Part shown: piece after piece, positions 27,206-37,700 of the stretch
Layout: the number at the start of each line of letters is the position of its first letter
Position numbering within the stretch: position 1 is the stretch's first letter
Source: Anopheles merus
Lineage: Eukaryota; Arthropoda; Insecta; Diptera; Culicidae
NCBI RefSeq assembly: GCF_017562075.2
Contig: NC_054082.1
Span: 22,581,960 to 22,645,959, forward strand
Reading direction: 5' to 3'
DNA: 64,000 nt
Made by a program: the position numbers and the translations under genes
The notes under the pieces: generated by a model
Database searches by the model: none
What the model was told of the DNA's origin: nothing
The model's input: the letters and a program-made list of their open reading frames with translations, nothing else

Positions 27206-28593
27206 CCAAATAGCCAGAATTGCTTAAGCAGCTCATTTTGGCACGCTAAAGATCGCTGCTCTAATTCGCCTTTTGCAGTAGATAAACAGCATCAAAGTTC
27301 TATGTGGGTCTTTCAAACAGCGCCTAAGCAGCTTCCTTATGCCACGATGCCAGGGATTATTTTTCTTTGTGTTTTATTTTCAAGCAAGCGTCATCGATGA
27401 AATAAACAACAAGATTTGTTTCGTTTAAACACATATGTATATTTTTAAATCCTTTGTTTTGATGAATTACACAAAATTTTACACAATTTACTGATAATTC
27501 ACTATCACTTCACTCAATATTCATTCTTCAATTAACGAATCTAACTTGTGCAGCACCAATGAGATTATTGCCGGCGTCCGTCTTTGACACTTTGACAAGA
27601 GCCACCTTGTACCGTTGTCATGCATTAAAAAGCTATAAAGTTCCACCAAGGTCAGTACCCTTTCTTAACAAGCCTTCAAGTTCCATCATGAACCCTACAC
27701 ATAGTGCTAATCAGCCGCAAAGTTCCAAAGATTACCATATGCCTGTTAAAAAGCTCCATAGTTCCGCAAAGTACCGTCTATCTCTTAATCAGCCACAAAG
27801 TACGACATTGGAACGATTTTTCGTTAAACAGCCCCAAATCAGCTATAAAGTACGAGCTGGCTATTTGGGGACCCCATAGGTTCGGGTCGACCCGGCCATC
27901 ACTAGTACGGAGGCAGCTCCAGAGCCGTCCCAAATAGCCAGCTCGTACTTTATAGCTGATTTAGGGCTGATTAACGAAAAATCGTTCCGATGTCGTACTT
28001 TGGGGCTGATTAAGAGATGAAGCGGTACTTTGCCGAACTATGGAGCTTTTTAACAGGCACATGGTACTCTTTGCAACTTTGCGGCTGATTAGCACTATGT
28101 GTAGGGTTCATGGTGGAACTTGAAGGCTTGTTAAGAAAGGGTACCGAACTTGGTGGAACTTTATAGCTTTTTAATGGATGACATCGGTACAAGGTGGCTC
28201 TTGTCAAAGTGTCAAAGACGTACGCCGCCAATAATCTCATTGCTGCTGCACAAGTTAGATTCGTTAATTGAAGAATGAATATTGAGTGAAGTGATAGTGA
28301 ATTATCAGTAAATTGTGTAAAATTTTGTGTAATTCATCAAAACAAAGGATTTAAAAATATACATATGTGTTTAAACGAAACAAATCTTGTTGTTTATTTT
28401 ATCGATGACGCTTGCTTGAAAATAAAACACAAAGAAAAATAATACCTGGCATCGTGGCATAAGGAAGCTGCTTAGGCGCTGTTTGAAAGACCCACATAGA
28501 ACTTTGATGCTGTTTATCTACTGCAAAAGGCGAATTAGAGCAGCGATCTTTAGCGTGCCAAAATGAGCTGCTTAAGCAATTCTGGCTATTTGG
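27206..28593. mobile_element. Large palindromic (fold-back) element with two inverted 663-bp arms
   Basis: The left arm 27206-27868 and right arm 27930-28593 are inverted copies, near-identical by eye, separated by a 61-bp spacer. Each arm is itself bounded by the 12-mer CCAAATAGCCAG and its reverse complement CTGGCTATTTGG, so four copies of this terminal repeat are present (27206, 27857, 27930, 28582). This suggests two head-to-head copies of one non-autonomous transposon, or one fold-back element. Each arm carries degenerate ~40-bp subrepeats. No transposase is visible. Open frames in the arms encode the same peptide because the DNA is duplicated; I see no reason to call it a protein. Confidence 0.85.
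27631..27868. repeat. Degenerate ~40-bp tandem repeats inside the left arm
   Basis: Units begin AGCTATAAAGTTCC (27631), AGCCTTCAAGTTCC (27671), AGCCGCAAAGTTCC (27713), AGCTCCATAGTTCC (27752), AGCCACAAAGTACG (27791) and AGCCCCAAATC (27830), giving spacings of 40, 42, 39, 39 and 39 bp. A TTAAYC- or TTAAA-like stretch usually ends each unit. The mirror copies lie in the right arm at about 27930-28170. Confidence 0.75.
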
Positions 28594-29368
28594 GGTTGGT
28601 CCGGAGCCGTTGGTCTAGAGCCGGCTCCGGAGCCGTTAATCACAGCGGGATTATAACGCCTTTGCCATAGCAGCGAAGGGCTGCGCAATGCGGTGCAGTG
28701 AGCAGCCGGCTCCGGAACCGTGGGTGCGCTCCGAGACGCCCATCACTAATATACACTCACTTTGGACATTCGTCTTAAATTTTTTTCAAACCCCATTTTG
28801 CATACTGTCACGTGAATCGTAGGCTTAATTCCACAAGCAACTGCTAAAGTAAATTTCCATATTTAATATGGAAATTTCCAGTAATTGTAATAAATGCTCC
28901 AAAATTAAAACTTGACGAAACATAACGAAAAAGAAATTCAAAGTAAAGGGTTCGACACCCTTGCCATAAAGTCGATGAAACTGACTGCACGTGAAGCTGT
29001 ATATTATTTCTAAGTTACACATGAATGCAAGGCAAATATTCAATATCTATATTTCAATCTAGCAATTAAAGGCTAAACTATTCTGATTGATTATAATCCT
29101 TACGTTAATTCAGCTACATTCCGCCAAACAGCTGCATCACACACTGAATCTGGCCTGAAGCATTCGATCCCTAGCCTTAAACACAATGCCATTTTCACAT
29201 TTGTTTACCAACACATGAATGTCATCACAAGCTGGGTTTGTTTACCTCCGCACAGCAGCGCTTTTCGTTTTCGGTCAGTTCATACATCCGCATCTGCTTT
29301 ACTGCACGTAACTCCCTCGGTGCTGCCTTCGTCGTTATCCCTCCGCCCGTTCGACAGTTCAGCACAAG
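28594..29368. other. Right flank of the palindrome and upstream region of the ZAD gene
   Basis: 28597-28750 is rich in GGCTCCGGAGCCG-like palindromes and ends GCCCATCACTA, a possible transposon end. 28750-29200 is AT-rich with nothing recognised. 29200-29368 is the likely 5' UTR/promoter of the downstream gene; TCAGT near 29275 resembles an arthropod initiator, but this is weak evidence. Confidence 0.45.
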
Positions 29369-30994
29369 ATGAGCACTGTCCCGAACTCGACGGAAGGCAA
29401 TAGGTGCATCATTTGCTTGCAGTGTGCAACGACAATGGTGCCGCTGGACACGAAAGTCGACATCGCCGGTGTTCCGATTAGCTGTGAAACCATGTACTGC
29501 AACTTTACTGGACTGCAGGTGAGCATGGCAGGGTGGGTGTATCAAGCATGAACGCCTCTTTTAAACTCTTGGAACTCTTTCAGTACGATCCAACCACACT
29601 TACGGAGGAGCATTTGGCCCTGAAGCTCTGTTTGGCGTGCCTCTCTCAGCTCAACTCGTGCTACCTCTTTCAAAAGCAAGCGATCGACAATTTTTACGAA
29701 TGCTTCGTACGATCGTACGAGAAGCTTACGATCGAGGTGCAAACATCCTCCTACGCTGTGAACGAACAATCGAACAAGCTGGCCGAAATATGTCCCGACT
29801 TTGAGGACGAAGATGTTGTGCCAAGCGGGGACGAGAAGGAGGAATATAACGATAATGCTACAGCAAACCATTCCTCGCCTTCACCGACTAAACTGGAAGC
29901 AGACATGGAGAAGGTGGAGGAAGAACATTTTGAACCCATTGCGGAACAGAAGCACGCGCCGGAAGAATCGCAACGCGAACAAACTGTACCGGTGACCGAA
30001 CGTCAGCAACAGCAACCAAGCACCAGCTGCAAGGAATGCGCCAGCCTGACGGAACAGCCCATTTCCTTCCGCAAACACTTTGTGCGCGCTCACTGCACAG
30101 TGCGGGCGCACGGGCAGCACCAGTGTACGCTGTGCGGTCGGTGCTTCCAAACCCGGGGCTCCTTCCATCGGCACATACGCGTACACACGGGCACGAAGCA
30201 GTACGCGTGCCAGTACTGTGCCAAATCGTTCCACTATCTGCACCATCTGCAGGTGCACGAGCGTACGCACACGAACGAACGGCCGTTCGCGTGCGGCCAA
30301 TGCGTGAAAACGTTCACCACCAACGATCGGCTGCAGGTGCACGTGCGGACGCACCAGCTAGCGCTGTCGTACGAGTGTGAGCACTGCCGGAAGCGGTTCA
30401 AAACACGCCCCTACCTTCACCGGCACAAGCAGATCAAGCACGACCGGCCGGCGGAAGCGTTCCGACCCTGTCGGTGTGAGCAGTGCGGCCTGCCGTTTGC
30501 ATCACAGTCGGGCTTTTCCTATCACATGCAGTCGACGCATCCGACGTGTCTAAAGCAGGGGGCAGCCGTGGCGGCATCGCAGGCTTGCGATGGACGCGCC
30601 GGCCTGCACGGAGAACCCAGCCCACACCAGTGTGATGTGTGCGGGGCACAGTTTAAGCAAAAAATTACCCTAACCCGTCACAGGCTCCGGTAAGTGGCAG
30701 CGGCGAGTGGGGAGGGATACTCGTGAGCGATACCTCTCTCTTTCCACGTTTTGCTAATTTCTCCTCCCGCACTACAGGCACGATGGAATACGACCGTTTC
30801 GGTGCGACATTTGCGGCAGTGCCTTCACGCAGAAGGGCACGCTGAAAACGCACATGCGCACGCACACGGACGAAAGGCCGTTCGAGTGTGCGGCGTGCGG
30901 CGAACGCTTCCGGTCTGCAGCAGCGCGCCGAACGCACCAGCTGCGACATCGTTGCCCCGGACAACAGGCCAAAGAACGATCACAAGAGCAATGA
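29369..30994 (+). CDS. ZAD-domain C2H2 zinc-finger transcription factor, three exons
   Basis: Exons are 29369-29518, 29584-30689 and 30778-30994 (TGA 30992-30994). Introns of 65 and 88 bp have GTGAGC...TTTCAG and GTAAGT...CTACAG ends, and phases 0 and 2 rejoin cleanly, giving 490 residues. The N-terminal zinc-finger-associated domain (ZAD) has its metal ligands as CIIC (residues 13-16) and CLAC (66-69), split by intron 1. An acidic Glu-rich linker covers about 120-195. The first finger near 199 is atypical. Eight canonical C2H2 fingers follow (CTLCGR..., CQYCAK..., CGQCVK..., CEHCRK..., CEQCGL..., CDVCGA..., CDICGS..., CAACGE...). The last two are in exon 3. ZAD-C2H2 proteins are a large insect family of nuclear DNA-binding factors, often dimerising through the ZAD. 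Its target and orthologue are unknown to me. Start chosen because it is the first ATG of the frame and sits just before the ZAD cysteines. Confidence 0.88.
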
Positions 30995-31124
30995 AATGAA
31001 TCGATGCAGTAAAACTAAGTTCGGATGAGAGCGGAACATGAACGGAACTTATCCACGGCGTTTTTTTTTTTGCATGTGTACGTCTATTTCCGGTAATTTT
31101 GTGTGTGTGTGTGTTTTTTTTTTA

Positions 31125-31130
31125 ATTAAA
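31125..31130 (+). terminator. Candidate polyadenylation signal of the ZAD gene
   Basis: ATTAAA 131 nt after the stop codon, preceded by a GT run at about 31100-31113. It is a variant hexamer; no AATAAA lies closer. Confidence 0.3.
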
Positions 31131-32377
31131 TTTATCTATTACTTATGCATTACTGTAACGCTATTGTGGCCTTCGCTTAGAAGTAATAGTAGTAGTAATA
31201 GTAGTAGTAGTATTTCTTTTCATTTTCTCATTTGCGCTAACTTTTAGTAATCCTTTCCCCGTTTCCCGGGAGGGAAAGGAATATTTGTTTCGCTGGTCTT
31301 CTAGATGTTAGGAAAGCTTTCCACCCCCCCCCCCTCACCCCCTGCTTAAAAAGAAAACATATTTTTCGGAAGCCAGTTTTATATGCTTTTTTCCTCCCCC
31401 TCGCAGTCAGTAGTAGTAGTAGTATTTATCGCTAGGACATTCGCGCATTCTATATTGACCTCGTGCTTTACTCGATCTCGATTTCAATGGGGGAGAGGGG
31501 GGGGGGGGGGTATACGCTTTTAATCAATTAGCACCAGTAGTGTTGTCCCAGGGTAAGGTGTAGTGAACACTTAAACAAAAAAGTAAAGCTTAGCAGAACA
31601 AACGAATCTTTACTTTTTTCCAATTGGAAAGCACGAGTGACTGGCTGCTGTTCGTTTCAAACGCTTGCGATCGTGTTTGCGATGTTTATTTGCAACATCT
31701 CTATCTCTGTATTACTGCCGAAGAAATGGGGATGATGGTAAAGGTTGCTTTATCTTGCAGTCTGCTTCACCCAGCTCCCGTTTTGAGCTCTATATAGCCA
31801 TCTAAATGTTGCACTTGTTTTTGTTTTGTTTTTTTCTTCTAGTTACTTTATTTCCATTTTGTCAATGTCTCGTTTACCTAAGGCAGTGATATTTGCTCCT
31901 ATCCGCGTACTCTATGTTTTTAACTACTATGGTTTTAGTTGCTTCATAGCAGCGCTGTCGCTGATAGTAGCGACTGTGTTACTGTTACTGGTGCGCGGCT
32001 ACTGCAACTTTGCAAAGTAAAGTTTAGCGACAAACGCACACATCACACACACACACACATCATGAAAATGACGCGCGCGTGTTTACGTGAGTGTGTATAT
32101 GGTTAGGCTCTAATGAATTATGAACAATTTCCCTTTTTCAGCGTGTAATGATCTCTTCTTTCTCGCGCACTAAAGTTGCTTACAGTTAACCCTATCATCC
32201 TTCCAAAACGAACGCTTTTCATACACACACCACACTGCTAAGGAACACACACTGTCACACAGTAGACAACATTGCGGGGCGCGAAGGGATGGGTACACCG
32301 TTGTTCGTTTCGCTCAACCGTTTTGGAGGAAGCGGGAAGAGCAGCACGTGTTACTAAATTGGTGTAGGGATATAGCA

Positions 32378-32401
32378 CCCCCCCCCCCCCCCCCCCCCCC
32401 C
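32378..32401. repeat. Poly-C run, 24 bases
   Basis: 24 consecutive C bases, equivalent to G24 on the minus strand, likely in the Akt 3' UTR. The exact length is unlikely to be reliable in any assembly. Confidence 0.9.
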
Positions 32402-34785
32402 AGAAATCCTTTTGTCCCCTTATCTGGGCATTTCGTCAGGAATCTCTCTCTTTCTCTCTCTCTCTCTCTCTATCGTGCAATAACCTCTTCTAATCGTGTT
32501 AGCGAAGAGAGTTGGTGCAAGGATGCGTATTTAATAGCGTCCTTGCGCATATATCTCTTCCACCAAGAGCACACAGCATTTGCGCGCCAATTTGCTGTTG
32601 CTGCTGCCTGTAGGCCAGCTCGATACAGCTGCATACATTCACATACACGTACACACACACACATTTTCTAACCACTATTATTAACTTCATGCTATCACAG
32701 CCCGTTGCTTTCTAATCTTGCGTCATTGAGCGCGCACTTTGTGTCACTTGCTGCGCGCGCACCAGCTTATCGTCTATAAAAGCAGCTTCTATATTAACAT
32801 GCTTCTCTTTCTCTCTCTTTTCCGTGCAGCATTACTTGGGAGCTGTGTCCTTTCATAATAATACCTCCGCTTGTACACCACACACCACCGTACAAGGTTC
32901 ACTACGGTGGTCACGGATAAACACGGGGAAACAAAACAGGCGTATTTGAAAGTGATAGGAAACAAGGTTCACAAATTATTTGGGGGGAGCGTTGCTGCGT
33001 GTGTGTGTGTGTGTGTGAAGAGTCGCGCAAAGGTAATAATAATAATAATAAGTAATAATGCTAATCGAACGCGCTCCCCGTGCGCGTGTATGCTAGTAGT
33101 AGGAAGAGAACAAAGGATTCTCGCTGGCAAACGCTGGCGAGAAGCAGCAGCGAGGCCTCTTTTTTGTTGTTGATTTTGCGAATTAAAGTAGCTAAGTTCA
33201 AAACTTACTTATCCTCTCTAAATGGGTGCTCAAACTTCGGTTAAATTATGCTTTCTCTCCCTATCTCTCTCTCTCTCTCTTACTCTCTGTTATACGACAC
33301 TAAAATAGCGCAAATCGTGTTAATTTCTTCTTCGTTCGCTCAAGGAATCGCGCGCAAGTACGGTCAAAACCGCTTCCATTCTTCGTGCCGTGATGGTTGG
33401 CTGGGGTTTGCTGGTGAACATTGTACTATGAGCTGTTTGTTGGTGAACTTTTCGTGCTACCACTCTTTTACTTTTGGCTCCGTCGTCCACTGATACACGG
33501 GAGATGTGAAGCTGTGTTGAACATGATGAGAAAGGCAACTAAAAGTGCAATCCTATTTCACTAGAGCACCACCCCACACTACCTTTACTGCTCCTGCTAG
33601 AGAGTTAATATCCAGGTGGGTGTCTGTCTGTCTGTCTGTCTGTCTGTGTGTGTAAAGTTGTGTCTCTCTGTATTGAGATCTATTATAATCTATTGTTTCC
33701 TGTTCGATTGCTATTAAACTGAGATCATTTTCACGGCGTTGGTTATGGCAATAGTTGGCACGGCGGTGTGTGGTGGTAAGTATCATCTATTTCGCACCCC
33801 TCAATCACCCCCAGTTTTTGCTTCTCTTTGCTGGCGTTCGCGTTGAACTAGAGAGCGGTTGAGGCATTGAGGAGAGAGGTTAAGGAATTTTGTTCATTGT
33901 TTTGCTGTCTTGACTGTTGTAACATAAAGTTAATAACTGTTGTGATGGGTGAGGGGATGTTGCAGGTGTAGGGAACATATAAGAAAAACAAATCTTCTGT
34001 ACCGGACGGGTGCTAGAGGTCGCACAGCCCGATCCCCGATCTGGTCGGTCCGTCGATGTAGCGCACATATCATGAGCGTTACACATCGCGGTTTGGAAGC
34101 TCTTTCCGTCCACTGAGCGGCACTTGTCCCCCCCCCTCCCCTCCCTTCATCCTTCCGAGGATCTTGACCGGGCGCACATGTGGCCTTTTCTTTCCCGTTC
34201 CTTCGTGCACTCGACTGTTCGGTCCGACCGTTGGTGGTGTGGTTCAACCGTCACCGACAGGAATAGGGCAGACGGGACACACACACACACACACAGAAAA
34301 GTCACACCTCCGGGCTATTGGATTACGCAGTAATCGAACATAAACAGGCTTGGTTTCTTACGCTTTTGCTGGCGGATTGTTACGAACGTTACGCTGACTC
34401 CCTTGCTGCTGCTGCTGCTGCTGCTACTATTCAAACGAAAAAGATGTTTGCTCGTTGCCTTCTTCACTCTATTCACGATTTGCCTTCATCACGCTTCTTC
34501 TCTTCCCCCTTTTATCCTCGTCGCGCGCTCTGCATCATTTCCTCACGCCCCCGTGCGATTCCAGTGATTGAGCCCGGCACACCGGGCATATACCCACGAT
34601 GCGGGCGTTTTGACCGGGTATTTCCATCATAACCCACTGTGCACACAGGGGAGGGGAGAGAGGGTCTCCAAAGAAGGAGCAGTGTCCGTGTCTGGTGTCC
34701 AGGTCCCACACTCACCCACTCCCGCCATTGTTTCGCGCTACTGTGCGCCCGAACTCACCGGGCGCCTTTCACGGACCGCTTGCTC

Positions 34786-37700
34786 TCACTGCATCGGGTG
34801 AAAGTTGTGCGAATGGTTCATGTAGCTGGGCGTGTTCATGGTGGAAGCCATATCCTGGTAGCTGAACTGCAATGGAGCAAGAAACAGTGCAAATTAATAA
34901 CGAGCTTTCCCCCATACAAACCATTCCCCCCACTTACTTCGGAAAAGTGTGGTTCCTCCTGGATCGCACCGAGCGGACCGTTCGAGTCGGACGGTGTCAG
35001 CTCCACACTCTCGCCGGTGAACTCCCGGTCGAAGTAGCGCGTGTCCGTGTCGCTCGTGACCTGCGGCTTGAACGGTGGCGTGATGCGCTTCTGCACCAGA
35101 TCCGTCCAGTTGATGCTGGCAAAGAACGGGTGGGCCATAATTTCCTTCGCATCGTCCGGTCCGCCCCCGAGCCGCTGCTTCGGATTTTTCACCAGCAGCC
35201 CGCTCAGCAGGCTGCGCGCGTTCGGGCTGATGTTGCGCGGGAACTTCACCTCCTCCATCAGGATCAGCGTGAACAGGATGTCGTGGTCGCGGTTGTAGAA
35301 CGGCAGCCGGCCGCAAATCATCTCGTACATGACGACGCCCGTGCCCCACCAGTCGACCGCGTGGCCGTAATCGTTGTCCTCCAGCACCTCCGGCGCCAGG
35401 TACTCGGGCGTACCGCAGAACGTTTTCGTCGTCCGGCCGTACGTGATGTCCTCCTTGCACAGGCCAAAGTCGGCGATCTTGATGTGGCCGTCCTTGTCGA
35501 GCAGCAGGTTTTCCAGCTTCAGGTCCCGATAGATGATGCCGTGCGAGTGTAGGTAGCTGGAAGGCGGAGAGGCAGCATGCGGGAGAAATTGTAAACAATC
35601 ATATCACAATAGTAGCGCAACAATGTACGTGGGGAACCATCTCTTTGCAGGAAGGATGGGAGAAAGCATACGAGACAACGGAAACTCGTGTCTAAAAAAC
35701 CGGGGCCTTTTGGAATGTGCCAATTGACGTCAATAGTGCTTTGGCATCGCTCTCTGTCTCTCTCTTTCGCACGAGAAGGACGCCACCAGTCCCCTCACGC
35801 TTCTTTGTCCCATCGCCACAGACCACACGCACACACACATTGTCGTCAGACGTCGCCACACAAACAAAACTATTGCGCGGCACTAAACCCATGCGTCGGC
35901 GTCTTCTTTTCATGAATGAATCTCGTGTGTACTCTCTTGTGGCGCGCGCACATTACATGCAGACAGAATTGTACACACATACACACGCACACGCACACCG
36001 CCCACTGACGTAGTTTCAGCGGAAACGACGGTCCATGGTAAGGCATGGAAAGTGCCGCACGCGCAGGAACAATAAAGCGACACGCCGGGACGCGTTAAAT
36101 CAACATACCGCAACCCCATCACCCCTATTCTCCTCGTTGTTTTGCGCGCGAAGATCGCATCGGGTCGGTCGGCGGTTCGGTTGATCGTGCGGACGGAAAT
36201 AGTTGAGCCATTGAATCATCCTTCTCCTCCTCATCCTCCTCTTGCGCGCGGGTGTCTCTGCGGGTGCGGATTAACGAACGCGCTCGTATGGAAGAATGGT
36301 GACCACCACTCCCACCCACCAGAGAGGAGGACAACCCGGCGGTGGTTCACTTTCGCAAGTAAATTCATCGGTTTGTGGTATTAACCTTGATAATGTCAAT
36401 TGTGTGACCGTTCGGTAACCAATGTTTGCACAGTTCGGGACAAATCAAACACAATCGTTTAAGGCTGGTTTTTGGCACCGGAACAAACAAAAAATCATCA
36501 ACCATTTACAGCGTTTTCCAGGAGTTCTCATAGCTGTGAGACACTTTGTTGGATTCTTCTCATTTGAAATGTACTTAATGTTATGGGAATTGGACTCTAT
36601 AGCACCCTGGTTGGACAAATCCAATAGGAATTTTCAAGGAGCCTGTCAAATAGGATGCCATAGAGTCAAATTTCCATCATATGAAGTTCCCTTCCGTTAA
36701 GAAAGAGTCAATCAAGTGTCCCACAACTATGAGAACCCCTGGAAAACGCTGTAAGTTTAAGCCTCGTTTTCTAAGCTCAATTCAATTTCATAAACATTAC
36801 GAACGAATCAAAAAGAAAAACAATAAAAATTTTATGACGCACGAACCGCTGTCAACATTGCAGCCCGTGCAGCAAAACAATACAAACGCATGACTCAGGG
36901 GCGCGGGCATCACCCAAGACGATAGTAGTTTGGAGTGGTGGTGGTGGTGGCTGTGTGGCCCCGTTTTGGCTGACTCATTTGTTTTGATGCAAAACATTCC
37001 ACCCGCACAACCCTTCAACAACTCTCTCACTCTCCTGTTCTCGCTCTCTCTCTCTCTCTCCCCAAACAAACAGAGAAAAGGAGAGACTTAACAGAAAAAA
37101 CCAAACTGCGTGCAAGAGTGCATGCGACTAACGAAAAGTAGCTGTCTCTCCCCGTTTGACAGATGGTCATCATATTTCAAAGCGAACTATTTACTTTGCC
37201 CTTGAAACTTTGCGCTCTCAACGATAGCAGCAGACAATAAATTTCCGCCAACCATACGCAGGCAACCACAAAACGCAAGTACGATTACGCCTCGGCAACA
37301 TTGTCGATGATGATGAGTATGCGCACCAACCAGCGCATCAGTGCGGCAAAGAGGGGGAGGAAAAGGCAGATCCTACACACTACGTGCAGGTCGCTTCTTA
37401 AACGGCTTACGCAGCAGCCCGAACTTTAAACCAACTTTGACACAACACCAGCGGCGTGTGTACGCAATTAAAACCCGAACGTACCACCCCCTCCCGCCAC
37501 CATTCGCTTAAAACTGCTCTCGAGATCACGTTGCTTTGCTACGCGGGCGTAGACACAACAATCAAATTGTGTTGTGTCCATACATTGTAGTGCTATTGCT
37601 CTCCCGCCCGGCGGTTTGCGGCGCCTAGGGTAATATTAACTCCATCGCTTCTGTTTTTGTTTCTGTTCCGTACGGCGCACGGGCGGTGTTGTTGCCAATG

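Larger units (their letters stand above)
30995..34785. other. Convergent 3' regions of the ZAD gene (+) and Akt (-)
   Basis: No coding frame is recognised. The left few hundred bases are ZAD-gene 3' UTR. Akt's 3' UTR probably extends leftwards from 34785. Minus-strand AATAAA hexamers at 31847-31852 and 31685-31690 would allow a roughly 3-kb Akt 3' UTR. The stretch contains homopolymers (C at 31324-31334, G at 31497-31510, C24 at 32378-32401), a GTCT tetranucleotide run near 33624-33650 and CA/GA microsatellites. Confidence 0.5.

Noticed and set aside
27559..28240. Peptide encoded identically in both arms of the palindrome
   Set aside because: Sharing follows from DNA duplication; the frame runs through degenerate 40-bp repeats and matches no transposase known to me.
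28950..28970. tRNA T-arm-like sequence AAGGGTTCGACACCCTT
   Set aside because: The stem and loop look right, but no D arm, anticodon arm or acceptor stem can be folded around it.
34872..35552. 226-codon plus-strand open frame across Akt kinase exon
   Set aside because: It is antisense to a conserved kinase exon. High GC at third positions keeps the opposite strand open. The same applies at 38876-39607 and 39315-40052.
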